Part shown: in pieces, positions 1 through 12,870 of the stretch
Position numbering within the stretch: the stretch's first letter is position 1
Layout: each line of letters starts with the position of its first letter
Assembly (NCBI GenBank): GCA_030035585.1
Contig: CM057464.1
Location: 31,947,465 to 32,011,464, forward strand
Direction of reading: 5' to 3'
DNA: 64,000 bases
Source of the DNA: Dugong dugon
Taxonomy: Eukaryota; Chordata; Mammalia; Sirenia; Dugongidae
Notes under the pieces: model-generated
What the model was told of the DNA's origin: nothing
Seen by the model: only the letters and a program-made list of their open reading frames with translations
The model's database searches: none
Position numbers and translations under genes: made by a program

Positions 1-57
1 GGGCTCCATACATATATATATGTATATATATGCCTATATGTGTATATATATGTACAC
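1..57. repeat. AT/GT-rich low-complexity tract
   Basis: Alternating TATATA/TGTATA simple sequence with no coding potential. It abuts an AfroSINE fragment, and a short (TG)n tract follows that fragment near 200-220. Confidence 0.8.
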
Positions 58-200
58 AACAGCTGCTCCATGAGAGAAAGATGTGGCAGTTTGCTTCTGT
101 AAAGATTTACAGCCTGGAAAACCCTATGGGGCAGTTCTACTCTATTCTATAGGGTTGCTATGAGTTAGAATTGACTCAACGGCAGTGGCTTTTTGGTTGT
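58..200 (+). mobile_element. AfroSINE, 3' part
   Basis: The sequence runs from the 'gctccatgagagaaagatgtggcag' region type through 'ctatggggcagttctactct' to the 'gttgctatgagttagaattg' tail. This is the body and 3' end of the afrotherian tRNA-derived SINE seen repeatedly in this window. The tRNA-like head is absent or unrecognisable because the copy abuts simple repeat. Confidence 0.85.
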
Positions 201-224
201 ATATATATGTGTGTGTGTAAAACA

Positions 225-1079
225 AAACAAATAAGCGTCACAGAAACTGATACTTCATAGAGTTAGCCAATCACCTCACAGGATTAGTTGTCTTGATTTG
301 AAGACTTATGGTCATAATCTTGTGCGACAACTTCATCAATTTGCATAATACTTAGTTCATAAGGTTTATATTCTACATCCTAGTTTGGTGAGTAGCATCT
401 AGGGTCTTAAAAGCTTTCAAGAAGCCATCTAAGATACTACTGTTGGTCTCTACTACTCTGGAGCAAAAGAGAAAGAAGGAAACCCAAGATTCAGAAAAGG
501 AACTGGTCCACAGGACTAATTGTCCACATGAAACATGGCTTCCTCTACCTTGAGACTAGAAGAACTAGATGTTACCAGCTACCACTACTGAATTTCTGAT
601 CAGGACACATTAGATGGATCCTGACAGGAAGGGAGAAAAATGTGGAACAGAATTTCAAATTCTAAAAAACTCCATGCTTACAGTACCCATTGAAACTGGA
701 GGAATCTCTGAGACTATTGCCCTGACATACTCTTTAAACCTTGAAGCAAAACTGTCCCTTCAAGTCATCTTTTAGCTAAATAGCATGTTAGCTCATAAAG
801 TAATGAGTATCATACTTGACAACTGTGCTCTTTTAAAAAATCATCTACAAATGATCAACAAATACTCTACAGAATAGATAACAAGGTTGGGGGGCTGTCA
901 GACTAGGCTAATGGGACCAGAACAACTAGAACAGAAATAATAATGAGAATGTTGATACAATGTGAAGAATGTAATCAAAGTCTCCGAACAATATGTGTAG
1001 AAATTGTTGAATGGGAGCCTGCTTTACTGTGAACGATTCCACAGAAAATACAATAAAATATTTTTTTTAGAAAAAAAAA
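225..1079 (+). mobile_element. Old L1 3'UTR fragment with poly-A tail
   Basis: The stretch around 380-470 (features 'gtagcatctagggtcttaaaagc' and 'gccatctaagatactac') matches the 3'UTR of the younger L1s at 34.7 kb and 33.6 kb, but is more diverged. It ends in an A-rich tail at 1060-1079. No ORF2 segment is visible, so it looks like a 5'-truncated, old afrotherian L1. Confidence 0.6.
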
Positions 1080-1354
1080 GGTAGATACAAAGATATTGGG
1101 AGATTGTTGATGATCCAGGCAAGGGATGGATCAGGTTTGTGGCAGTGGGTCAGGAAAGAAGTGGACAAACCTGTGTGTGATTTTGGAAAAAGAACAGTCG
1201 ACATTTATAACAGATTATATATGAGGGGGATAAGAAAAGTGGGGTGATAAGGACAGTAAGAGAGCAAGATATTCTCCAGTTGTAAAATAAGGATACTCAT
1301 GTTTACTGTGTATTGTTGTGTGAATAAAAATATAAATTTGACAATGTATGTTCA

Positions 1355-1537
1355 ACATCTCTTAGAGTGCTTAGCTGGAGAAGAAATTGAAATTGTCAAA
1401 GATTTCATTTTACTTGAAAAAACAATCAATGCCCATGGAAGTAGCAGTCAAGAAATCAAATAGCATACTGCATTCGGCAAATCTGCTGCAAAAGATATCT
1501 TTAAAGTTTTAAAAAGCAACTATGTCACTTTTATGAC
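1355..1537 (+). mobile_element. RTE-class LINE fragment, left part (split by LTR)
   Basis: The segment resembles the RTE ORF region just upstream of the C-terminal part. It includes a phrase like 'atttcattttacttg', then 'catggaagtagcagtcaag' and 'aaatctgctgcaaaag'. It stops exactly where the LTR at 1538 begins and resumes at 2031. The reading frame is broken. This region is missing from the RTE copy at 20-21.5 kb, so the two fragments complement each other as evidence for the family. Confidence 0.7.
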
Positions 1538-2025
1538 TGTCTTAGTCATCTAGTGCTGCTACAATAGAAATACCACAAGCAGATGGCTTTTACAAAGAGA
1601 AATCTATTTCTTCACAGTAAACTAGGCTAAAAATCCAAATTCAGGGCATCAGCTCCAGGGGAAGGCTTTCTCTCTCTGTTGGCCTTCTTCTCATCAATAT
1701 TCCCCCGGACTAGGAGCTTCTCCCTGCAGGGATCCCAGGTCCAAAGGACACGCTCTGCTCCTAGCACTGCTTTCTTGGTGGTATGAGGTCCCCCTGTCTC
1801 TCTGCTCACGTCTCTCTTTTATATCTCAAGAGATTGCCTCAGGACACAATCCAATCTTGTAGATTGAGTCCTGCCTTACTAACACAACTTCTGCCCATCC
1901 TCCCTCATTAACTTGGTAGAGGCAGGATTTATAACATACAGGAAAATCACTCAATACTGGGAATCATGGCCCAGCCAAATTGACACACTTTTTTTTGCGG
2001 GGGGGACATAATTCAATCCATGACA
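1538..2025 (-). mobile_element. Solo LTR, MaLR/MLT1-like
   Basis: On the minus strand the element begins TGTCATGG and ends with the ACTAAGACA type terminus (TG...CA), like the LTRs at 42075 and 54794. A perfect 5-bp target-site duplication, ATGAC, lies at 1533-1537 and 2026-2030. No internal retroviral-like sequence is present, so it is a solo LTR. It is inserted within an RTE fragment. Assignment to ERVL-MaLR rests on overall resemblance to MLT1-type LTR ends and on the 5-bp TSD. Confidence 0.75.
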
Positions 2026-2030
2026 ATGAC

Positions 2031-2465
2031 TAAGGTCCAACTTTTCTATCACCTCATATGCATGTGAAAGTTGGAAAGTGCAAAAGACAAAAGAATTAAT
2101 GCATTTGAACTGCGGTGTTGGTAAACAATACTGAATATACCATGGACTCCAGAAGAATGAACAAATCAATCTTAGAAAAAATACAACTCCTTAGAAGTGG
2201 GGAGGCAAGATTTCAACTCACTTACTTTGGACACGTCATCAGGAAAGGCCAATTGTTAGAAAACAATATCATGGATGGTGAAGTAGAGGGTGAAGGAAAG
2301 TGAGGGAAATCCTCAGTGAGATGGATTAACACAATAGCCGCAACAATGAATCAAACATACCAACAATTATGAAGATGGCACAGAACTGGGCAATATTTTG
2401 TTGTGTTATACATTAGGTCTCCATGAGTTGGAGCCAATGCAATGGCAACTAACAGCAACAGAGTG
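2031..2465 (+). mobile_element. RTE-class LINE, 3' end (right part)
   Basis: This continues the RTE interrupted by the LTR. Translation of 2115-2303 gives the RTE C-terminal signature around LTYFGHVIRKGQ, also seen at 21.2 kb as LTYFGHVIRRDQ. It ends near 2460 in a CAAC-rich tail after 'ctccatgagttgg', the same terminus as the AfroSINEs. Frames are disrupted. Confidence 0.85.
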
Positions 2466-4297
2466 CCTAGTTCATAACAGATACTAAAAAAGAAGAAAAT
2501 GGTGATTTTTATAGTGACACCAAACAAATTATGCAAGCTGGCTTTTTTTCTGAGTCAAATTCCAAATCTGTGAACTCTCCCGTCATATGCAAAGGGAAAG
2601 AAGTACTGCCAAATGTTACGCTGCTCTGTCACTACATAGAAATAACCTAAATTAAATCCTCCAGATTATGAACTGCCTGCCTTTAAATGTTGGCAGATAT
2701 CCTTTGGACAATTAATGAAAAAATTTTATTTGAGGAAGTACCTAAATCAGATTGGTAACATTTCCTGTTTAAGTTCATGAGGACAATAAAGGCCATAAGT
2801 TTGTATTCTTTTACTGCTATGGGCTGAAACCCTTGCAGTGTAACTCTCTGGGACTGAGCAACATCTTCAGGCTTTGTATAGTACACCACACATTGGCCAA
2901 GACAAAGTCCTGGAGGACTGCAGGACTGTGGTCAGGCCCAGGCAACAGGTGAAGATTGAGTAGGGACTTTTGCTGTTGGCCACAAGTTGACATCCTGGGG
3001 GGTAGGACATGGGAGAAGGGTAGCAATACAATCCTGAGACAGGAGGAGCCTGCTCTGTTTTGCTAGGGACACAGATCATTATGACTGCCACCAAGGAGGA
3101 AGGCAGCTTTTTTATGCTGCATATTAACATGCATACATTTAGACTTCACGTTTTTAAGATCTAACCCTAATAAAAGAACAAGCACTGAACAACCACTTTA
3201 TAAATTTATAAGATCTGCTTATCATTATGCAAAATTATTAATTTCTCCCTGAGCATTCTATTGTACCACATAGTGGAGTCACATCTTACTCAGCAGTTAA
3301 GTCAGTGGGGAAAAGAAATTACACAGTCAAAATTACTCTTGAACATTTCTTAAATCACCCACGAAGAACAGTATACATGGTTTTGTACATATGTCACTGT
3401 CTTGCAATAAGCCTCACACAGGCAGTTTTTCTTCCAGCTGTTTCTTCAGTTGAGAAACCAGATGAAATATCAGGACCACACTGAGCTGCTGTACTGTAAA
3501 AATACATTTTTTTGTTTGTTTTCTGCTTTTTTTATTCAAGCACATGTAGTTGAATACGTTCAAACCATGTAACTTCACTGTATACAAAAGAAAATTACTT
3601 TCTTACTCTATATTCAAAATTAAAACTCAGATAAAATCCCACTCTAATTATTGAAAGAAACTGTCAAGAACAATCTGAACCACTGCATTATCTAATTTAA
3701 CTAGTAAATTAGCTATCCCTTTTTTTTTTTTTTCCATCTCATTAGAAACCATAAAGTAAAATTAAGCAGACTATTTGTGTTCTTAATGAACTGGAATCTT
3801 AAATGTGCAGAAAGAAAAACTAACATATTTTAAGATTCTCCTCTTCTTTCCTCATCTACACATGTACATAAATCCAAATTGCTTCCAAAGTCCCCTCATT
3901 TCATTTCCTTCATAAATTCTCATTTAATTTCAGAGCTAGAGGAAAATTTCAAGATCTCCTGCTATGCCAGGTACCTCCCATTTGTTCCTCCAGATCTGCT
4001 ATCTACCCTGCTCTCTGCCCCACAGGCTGAGCTGTATGGATCATCTTAATAGGTCCCCATGTTCTCTGCTTTTGATTTAGTTCACCCAGGGGGGACCCCT
4101 GGCAGGAGATGAATGGAAGGGGAGAGAATAAGGTCAGTGTATTTATTCCCTTGGCTTCCTCCTGTCAAGTTTTTCTTCAGATCCCAGTCACTACTCCTTC
4201 AAGGCAGCCTGATCTACAAGACTCTCCCCCGTTCAGCTTCCAGATACTCCTCCACCCTCTCATTCTTTTGTACCTAGGGCACTGTGATCATTAAGGT
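2466..4297. other. No gene or named repeat recognised
   Basis: AT-rich sequence with only short open frames on either strand. The overlapping minus-strand frames at 2683-3130 have no family signature. Several T-runs occur (3508-3535, 3720-3734), but no splice or promoter structure could be supported. Confidence 0.5.
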
Positions 4298-4853
4298 TGT
4301 GTATCAGCTTGGCTGGGCCATGATTCTCAGTGGTTTTGCACTTATGATGTAGTTTGGCAGCAGTATAATGATGTGATCACCTCCATAAAGAGATCTGATA
4401 TAATGTGATCACCTCCATGATGGGATCTGCTGTGAGTAGCCAATCAGCTGAAAGAGAGTTTCCTTGGGGGTGTGGGCTGCATCAGATATAGGTGGACTTT
4501 TTGGCAGGGTTTACTGGCTTTTGCTCACTCTGGATCCTGCAGCTGGTTCTTGTTCATCTGACCTCCAGTTCTTGGAACTTGAGCTAGCAGCTTACCTGCT
4601 GTCTTGTCTGCCAATCTTGGGATTCATCAGTCTTCACAGCCTGTGAGCAAGAGCCCTGCTGTCTGACCTGACATTGGGTTTGCCAGTCCCTGTAGCTATA
4701 TGAATCAGGAGAAGCCTCCAGCCTGACATATGGATTTGGCACGTTCCAGCTTCTACAAATGCGTGAGCTATTTCCTTGATATAAACCTCTCTATATATAC
4801 ATATTTATATGCTTTACTGGTTTTGCTTCTCTAGAGAACCCAGACTAAGACAG
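4298..4853 (+). mobile_element. Solo LTR, MLT1-like (ERVL-MaLR)
   Basis: It starts TGTGTATCAGCTTGGCTGGG and ends with 'gcttctctagagaaccc' then 'agactaagaca', typical of MLT1-type MaLR LTRs. A degenerate polyadenylation region lies just upstream of the T-rich 3' portion (4780-4815). No flanking internal region is seen, and a clean TSD is not visible, consistent with an old insertion. Confidence 0.65.
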
Positions 4854-4924
4854 GTAGTAACGGCCCATCTACTACTACCCAATTGCCATGCCTTTATAAA
4901 CAGTCCTTGAAATGTTCTGAGTAT

Positions 4925-5065
4925 TTCATCTGTTTTCTGTTTGGACCGTAAATAATACAATTTAATTTTACAGATGACAAAACTGAACGTGAGAAAAGTT
5001 TAGTGGCATGCCCAAGGAAACACAACTACTTAGCCAGTTAATGAATGGTGGAGTGAGAATAAACC
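4925..5065 (-). mobile_element. MIR SINE fragment
   Basis: On the + strand 'acagatgacaaaactga' followed by 'catgcccaaggaaacacaac' is the reverse complement of the conserved MIR core (accttgggcaag ... cagtttcctcatctgt). This is an ancient mammal-wide SINE. Confidence 0.7.
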
Positions 5066-5353
5066 AGAACACTTGGTTGCCAGCAACAGAAACTTCTCTG
5101 AAATGAATTAAACAGATAAAAAAGGTGATTTTCATTGGATCACATAGCTTGGAAGTTCAGTGGGTGAACTGAGTTTGAATATGGGTAGAGACAGGGGCTT
5201 GACCTTTGTTATCAGGAGTGTGTCTCTCTTCTCTATCCCTTTGGTTTGCTTTTTTTGCTTTATTATGTGGACAAGCTGTCCCCACATAATACAAAACATT
5301 GCCACTAGAAGTTGTAAGATTACTTCTCCCAGTAGTTCTAGCAGAAGTTCCCT

Positions 5354-5542
5354 ACCAAAACAAAACCAAACCCACTGCCATTGAGTTGATTCCGACTCAT
5401 AGTGACCCCATGGGACAGAGTAGAATTGCCCAATAGGGTTTCCAAGGCTGTAAATCTTTACGGAAGCAAACTGCCACATCTTTCTCCCACAGAGTGGCCG
5501 GTGGGTTCAAAGCACAGACCAGTGCACTACCAGGGCTCCTTA
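5354..5542 (-). mobile_element. AfroSINE, near full length
   Basis: In reverse orientation: the tail 'gccattgagttgattccgac' at 5377-5396, the body 'ctgccacatctttctcccac', and a tRNA-like head ending 'ccagggctcct' near 5541. It is the same subfamily body as the copy at 7374. Confidence 0.9.
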
Positions 5543-7373
5543 AAAGTCCCACAGATGATTATAACTGAGCTAGCATTAGTTATATGCTCACCCATGAACT
5601 AATCACAGTGAATTCTGATTGGTCAGATAAACAATTTCTAGGGTTAGATGATAGAGTCAGCTGCACTCAAAAAACATCAAATGAGGTGAGGAATCAATCA
5701 TTCCTGAAAGAAAGGGCGGGGGGGAGGAACTTGCCCAAGATGTAAGAGTAAAGGGAATACTGGACAGGCAGAACCAACAGATATCTGGTAAATAGAAGCA
5801 AGGATGGAATCAATTATTCTAATCCCAGGTCAATTTATGTTTCACTATGATATGTAGTAAACAAAATAACATTTATCTAGCCTGAATCTGATTTCATGGA
5901 AGCCAAAGAAAATTATGAAGTTGTAAATATCAGTTATTGACATCTGCACGACACAATTCATCATCTTTCACATTCATCATCTCATTTAATTCAGTTATTA
6001 CAATCAAGAATTCCAAATTCCTAGCCTATAGCAATTTTTTTTGTTGGTTTCTTTTGAGGTCAGACAAATGTTTGTGAATTTCAAAACTCCCAAGACTATT
6101 TCTAAATGTTTCGATTATGTTCACATGTTGTTAAGAAAAGACAGTGTAAACGTTTGAGAAACTCATGGTTATCAGTTTTATTGTGCTAAGAATCTCTGTG
6201 GAAATTCAGCCAGAGACCCATCAAGATCTATTTCTGGGCCAAAAGCTAAAGTTCCTCTGCTGGTCATGTCTTCTTTTCTCCAGTCTGCATTTTACCCAGG
6301 ACCTAGGGGTCACTTTAATACTAAAAATACAGCTTCCCCACCTCCTTAGAAAACAACTTGACCAAGACTTTTACCAAAATACTGCTGAAAATCATGGAAT
6401 ATATGTGCTCACTTACTTGATGTGGTTATCAAAAAAATCTCAAACCAAACACTGAAGAGGTCAAAGCTGGCAAATTCTGGTGACAATTTTGCAGCAAATG
6501 GTGGAATTTAATGGTCAGAAAACACAAGAAGCCCCCCCATGATGAAGCATTTAACAAGACAGGAAATAGTAACAAACTCTTTCTGGATCTCATTAAATTT
6601 AGAGTGAAAATTAGGACTTGATTCATAAGGTGGGAAGGAAAGAGCAAAATATGCTACCCTGAAAGACTGAGCAGAATTTGTTTTTACCTGTTCTTAATAA
6701 AAATAAAAAATACATTAAACACAAATGACCTTTATAAATATCAAAAGGTTAAATGTGTTAAATATTTTACACATATATAATACATTAAAAAAAACTTCAG
6801 GTTTTCTAAAATTTCTGAGCTAGGGCAACAGATGGTTATTTTAATTTTTTCCTTGCAGTAACTGTTGATGTAAGAGGAAGAGGCTCTGAAGAATCACCTA
6901 ATTCTGCAACTGAGAGTCACATCATGTAATTTTCTTAAAACTATGTCTTACTGAAAAGTGACAATGTTCACTGATCAGACCCAATCAGCACACTTAAGGG
7001 CAGTAATCCGTTTATTTTGTGCTACTGGTTAGAAAAACTGAACTGGATACTTCTGACAACACTCAAAAAATATTTTAAAAGTGTTTGACATGAAAGGCAA
7101 GTGAAAATATCTACTCTCTGGAGAAAAAGTCCAGAACAAGTGACGGATAGGATATGCGGATAAAAAAGGAGGAATAAGTGAATGAAAGGTGACTCAAAGG
7201 TCCTGAGCGCCTACATGCACAGTCATTCAACAAGGCTTAAAAGATCCCTTTTTCTTATAAATTGCAAAATGGTAGAAAATGAAATTGTCCAAGTCTCTCT
7301 TCCTTTTTTCAACAATTAGTTATTGATCGACATAAGAAGGAATCATTTTAGGGTGTGTGATTTCATTTTGATA
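5543..7373. other. No gene recognised
   Basis: AT-rich intergenic sequence. The longest + frame (6165-6455, 96 codons) and the overlapping minus frame at 6429-6647 lack codon bias, splice context or a family signature and are judged to be chance ORFs. A G-run at 5715-5725 is the only compositional oddity. Confidence 0.5.
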
Positions 7374-7575
7374 TGAAGCCCTGGTGGAAAAGTGGTTAAC
7401 CACCCAGCTTTAACCAAAAGGTCGGTGGTAGAAACCCACCAGCCGCTCCACTGAAGAAAGATGTGGCAGTCTGCTTCCATAAAGATTTATAGCCTTGGAA
7501 ATCCTGTGGGCATTTCTACTCTGTCCTACAGGGTTGCAATGAGTCGGAATCAACTAGACGGCAATAAGTGAGTTT
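7374..7575 (+). mobile_element. AfroSINE, full length
   Basis: It starts 'gaagccctggtggaaaagtg', with a tRNA-like promoter region containing 'ggttaaccac' and a degenerate B box 'ggtcggtggtagaaaccc'. The body is 'agatgtggcagtctgcttcc', and the tail 'caatgagtcggaatcaac' then 'tagacggcaa'. This is the best-preserved reference copy of the type-1 body in the window. Confidence 0.93.
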
Positions 7576-8649
7576 AATTTCATTTTGTAAATATTCAGGA
7601 GGCATATCTTAGGCTATAAGTTACATTTGGGGGAATTATCTAAAGGTAAAGTCAAAGGAACCTGATCAAGCTTTTTTTGTGTGTGTGTGCTTGAAGTTAA
7701 ATTTTTTTTTTTTAATTGTGCTTTAGATGAAGGCTTACAGAGCAAATTAGTTTCTCGTTAAACAATTAATACACATATTGTTTTGTGACATTGGTTGCCA
7801 CCCACACAACATGTCAACACTCTCCCCTTCTCGACCTTGGGTTCCCCCTTACCAGCTTTCCTGTCCCCTTCTGCCTTCTCATCCTTGCCCCTGGGCTGCT
7901 TTGCCCCTTTAGTCTTATTTTGTTTTATGGGCCTGTCTAATCTTTGGCTGAAGGGTGAAACTCAGGAGTGACTTCAGTACTGAGTTAAAAGGGTATCTGG
8001 GGGCCACACTCTTGGGGTTTCTCCAGTCTCTGTCAGGCCAGTAAGTCTAGTCTTTTTTTGTGAGTTAGAATTTTGTCCTACATTTTTCTCCAGATCTGTC
8101 TGGGACCCTCTATTGGGATCCCTGTCAGAGCAGTCAGTGGTGGTAGCCGGGCACCATCTAGCTGTGCTGGACTTAGTCTGGTGGAGGCTGTGGTAGTTGT
8201 GGTCCGTCAGTCCTTTGGACTAATCTTTCCCTTGTGTCTTTGGTTTTCTTCGTTCTCCCTTGCTCCAGATAGGGTGGGACCAGCAGAGTACCTTAGATGG
8301 TCGCTCACAAGCTTTTAAGACTCCAGACGCTACTCACCAAAGTAGGATGTAGAACATTTTCTTTATAAAATATGTCATGCCAATTGAACTGGATATGACC
8401 GAAGACCATGGTTTCCAGTCCTCAGCCCAGTAATTTGGTCCCTCAGGGAGTTTGGATGTGTGTATGAAGCTTCCATGACCTTACCCTGAACAAGCTGTGC
8501 TGGCTTCCCCAGTATTGTGTACTGTCCTACCCTTCACAAAATTTACCACTTATCTATTGTCTAGTTAGTGTTCTTCCCTCCCCACCCTTCCTCTCTCGTG
8601 TAACCATCAAAGATCATTTCCTTCTATGTGTAAACCTTTTCAGGAGTTT

Positions 8650-11600
8650 TTATAGTAGTGGTCTCACACAGTATTTGTCCTTTTGTGATTGACTTATTTC
8701 ACTCAGCATAATGCCCTGCAGATTCATCCATGTTGTGTGGTGTTTTGCAGATTCATCATTGTTCTTTATTGTTGCGTAGTATCCCACTGTGTGTATGTAC
8801 CATAGTTAGTTTAACCATTCATCTATTGGTGGACACTTAGGTTGTTTCCATCTTTTTGTTATTGTGAATAATGATGCAATGAACATGAGTGCCCACATGT
8901 CTATTCATGTGACAGCTTTTCCTTCTCTAGGATATATTCCTAGGAGTGGGATAGCTGGAGCATATGGTGTTTCTAATTATAGCTTCTTAAAGAAGCATCA
9001 TATTGTTCTCCAAAATGGTTGTTCCATTTTGCATTCCCACCAGCAATGCATAAGGGTTCCAATCTCCCTGCAGCCCCTCCAACATTTGATATTTTCTGGT
9101 TTTTTTATTTGTGCCAGTAATGTGGTGAGATGGTATCTCATTGTAGTTTTGATTTGCATTTCTCTAATGGCTAGTCATTGCAAGCATTTCCTCATTTGTC
9201 TGTTAGCCACTTGAATGTCTTCTTTGGTGAAGTGTCTGTTCATTTCCTTTGCCCATTTTTTAATTGGATTATTTCTCTTTTTTTGTGGCAGTGTTGCATT
9301 TTCTCACAGATTTTAGAGAGTAGACCTTTGTCGGATTTATTATAGCTAATGTTTTTCCCCCAGATTGTATGTTCTCTTTTACTCTTTTGGTAAAGTGTTT
9401 TGATGAGCATAAGTGTTTAATTTTTAAAAGATCCCAATTATCTAGCTTATCTTTTGGTGTTTGTGTATGGTTATAGTGTTTTTATTCTATTTACGCCGTG
9501 TATTAGGTCCTCTAGTGTTGATCTTATTTTTTATTGTATGATCTTTATAGTTTGGGTTTTTATATTTAGGTCTTTGATCCATTTTGAGTTAGTTTCTGTA
9601 TATGGTATGAGGTATGGGTCCTGTTTCATTTTTTTTTTTTACAGATGGGCATCCAGTTTTACAAGCACCACTTGTTAAAAAGACTTGTCATTTCCCCATT
9701 TAACAGACTTTGGGCTTTTGTCAAAGATCAGGTGACTGTCGGTGGATGGAGTTACATCTGGGTTCTTGATTCTGTTTCATTGGACAATGTGCCTGTCCTT
9801 GTACTGGTACCAGGCTGTTTTGGATACTGTAGCTGTATAGTAGGTTCTGAGGTCAGGTAGTATGAGTCCTCCTACTTTATTCTTCTTCAGTAGTGCTTTA
9901 CTTGTTCAGGGCATCATTCCTTTCCATATGAAGTTAATGACTACTTTTTCCATCTTGTTAAAGAATGCTGTTGGTATTTGGATCAGGAATGTATTGTGTT
10001 TGTAGATTGCTTTGGGTAGAATTGACTTTGTCACAATGTTGAGCCTACCTATCCATGAGCATGGTGTGTTTTTCCATTTATTTAGGTCTCTTTTGGTTTC
10101 TTGCAGTAGTGTTTTGAAGTTTTCTTTGTATAGGTCTTTTACATCCCTAGTTAGATTTATTCTTAAGTATTTTATTTTTTTAGGGGCTGTTATAAATGGT
10201 ACTGCTTGCTTGATTTCCTTCCGTAGTTTTCTTTATTGGTGTATATGAATCCAACTGAGTTTTGTATGTTTATCTTGTATCCTGCTACTCAGCTGAATCT
10301 ATTAGTTCCAACAGTTTTCTTGTGGAGTCTTTTGTGTTCTCTATATATAGTATCGTATCATCTGCAAATAGGGACATTCTACTTTTTTCTTACCAATTTG
10401 GATATCCTTTATTTCTTTTTCTTGCTTTATTGCTGTAGCTAGGACATCCACCACAATGTTAAATAGGAGTGGTGATAAAGATCCTTGTCTTGTTCCTGTT
10501 CTCAGAGGGAATGTTTTCAGCCTCTCTCTGTTAAGAATGATGTTGACTGTTGGTTTTGTATAGATGCCATTTATTATGTTGAGGAATTTCCCTTCTATAC
10601 CTATTTTATTGAGGGTTTTTATCAGGAATGGATGGTGGACTTTACCAAATGCTTTTTCTACATTGATGGAGATGATCATGTGATTCTTTTCTTTTGTTTT
10701 ATTTATGCGGTGGATTACATTGCTTGATTTTCTAAAACTGAATCATCCATGCACAGCTGTTATGAATCCCACTTGGCTGTGGTGTATTATTGTTTTATCT
10801 GATGCTGAATTCTATTGGCTAGAATTTTGTTGAGAATTTTTGCATCTATATTCATGAGAGATATTGGTTTTAATTTTCTTTTTTTTGTGGTGACTTTGTC
10901 TGGTTTTGATATCAGGGTTATTCTGGCTTCATAGAATGAATTTGCAAGTATCCCTTCCTTTTCTGTGTTCTGAAATAGTTTGAGTAGTACAGGTGTAAGC
11001 TCTTCTCCAAATGTTGGTAGAATTCTCCAGTGAAGTCATCTGGGCCAGGGCTTCTTTTTGTTGGGAGTTTTTTTTTTAATTACCTTTCCTATCTCTTCTC
11101 TTGCTATGGGTCTTTTCAGATTTTTGACATCAGTTTGTGTTAGTTTAGGTAGGTAGTGTGTTTCTAGAAATTTGCCCATTTCTTCTAGGTTTTCAAATTT
11201 GTTGGAGTATAGTTTTTCATAGTACTCTGTTATGATCCTTTTTATTTCAGTTGGGTTTGTTGTAATGTCCCCCATTTCCTTTCTTTTTTAGGTTATTTGC
11301 ATCTTCTCATGTTTTTCTTTTGTCATTTTGGACAATGATTTGTTGATATTGTTGATCCTTTCAAAGAACCAATTTTTTGTTTTGTTGATTCTTTCTATCG
11401 TTTTTTCTATTCTCTATTTCAATTATTTCTGTTCTGATCTTTATTACTTCCTTTCTTCTAGTGGCTGTGGGCTTTTTTTGCTGGTCTCTTTCTATTTGTT
11501 TGAGTTGTATAGCTAATATTTTGATTTTGCCCCTTTCTTCTTTTTTGAGGTGTGCATCTATTGCTATAAATTGACCTCTGAGGACTGCCTTTGTGGTGTC

Positions 11601-12441
11601 CCAAAGGTTTTGGTATGATGTATTTTCATTCTCATTTGATTCTAGGAATTTTTTTATTCCATCTTTGATTTCTTCTACTACCCAGTGGTTTTTAAGCAAG
11701 GTGTTATTCAGTTTCCATGTATTTGATTTTTATTTACTTTTTTGCTTGTTCTTTCCATTATTAATTTCTACTTTTATGGCATTGTGATCAGAGAATATGC
11801 TTTGTATTATCTCAGTGTTTTGGATTTTGTTGAGGGTTGCTTTGTGGCCTAAGACGTGGTCTATTCTGGAGAACGTTCCATGTGCATTGGAAAAGAATGT
11901 TTACTTTGCTACTGTTAGGTGTTCTATATAGCCTATGAGGTCAAGTTGGTTGACTGTGGCCTTTAGATCTTCTGTATCTTTGTTGAGTTTCTTTTTATAT
12001 GTTCCCTCCTTTACTGAGAGTGGTGTGTTGAATTCTGTCACTATTATTGCGGAGCTGTCAATTTCTCTTTTTAGTGCTATTAGAGTTTGTTTTATGTATT
12101 TTGGAGCACTTTCATTGGGTGCATAGATATTTATTATGGTTATGTCCTCATGGTAGATTGTATTTTATGGTGGATTTTGTTTTAAAGTCTATTTTATCTG
12201 AGATTAGTATTTCCATTCCTGCTCTTTTTTATTTTTAATTGCTATTTGCTTGATATATTTTTTCCATCCTTTGATTTTAAAATAAGTTTATGTCTTTGTT
12301 TCTATGGTGTGTCTCTTGTAGACAGCATATTGATGGGTCCTGTTTTTTATCCATTCTGTCACTCTGTGTCTCATTATGGGTACATTTAAGCCATTTATGT
12401 TCAGTGTTGATTATTGATGGGTGTGAGTTTACTGCTGTCAT
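8650..12441 (-). pseudogene. L1 ORF2 remnant (endonuclease-reverse transcriptase)
   Basis: The ATG at 12441 opens MTAVNSHPSIINT, the start of the apurinic-endonuclease-like domain, with CCLQETH about 36 codons later (catalytic Glu). Further fragments cover the linker (11361-11699, containing [10 protein letters not shown]), the RT N-terminal region (11036-11275, [17 protein letters not shown]) and RT motif A to B (10341-10679). Motif A reads [10 protein letters not shown] where sister copies have [10 protein letters not shown], so the catalytic Asp is Asn. A frameshift follows before the FADD motif. The C-terminal region (about 8650-9500) is recognisable only in pieces. The C-terminal boundary is set by homology to the copy at 45460. 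It is inactive. Confidence 0.88.
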
Positions 12442-12870
12442 TTTGTCATGCTTTTTTTTTTGTAGTGATGCCATCTGCTTTGTTCCTCTTACTCTACTTT
12501 GCTGAATTCCTTTTGTTTGTGGATTTTTTTTTTGTTTCTTTCATTTTTGTAGATTTTGTGTTTACTCAGACTTTATATTTTTCTTTTTATTTTGATGTGT
12601 AGGTTTGCTAACTTTTTTCATGGTAACCTTGAAATTTACCCTTATCTTCCTGAGTTTAAATCAGTCGTTTATGACTTGATATCGCCTTGACTTCCTCTCC
12701 ATTTGGAAGTTCTTTACCTACACTGTTTATTCCCTCTTTTGTTGTTCTGACATTGTTGTCATTTGCAGACTGAACTCTGGTTCCCTACTGTAAATCTTTT
12801 AGTTTTCTTTCATCCTTGAGAGTCCATTACCTAAGCTGGTATCTGGCTGATGCTGTCCTGTGTCCTAGAT

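Noticed and set aside
2683..3130. Overlapping minus-strand frames suggesting a processed pseudogene
   Set aside because: No recognisable protein family, poly-A tail or flanking duplication.
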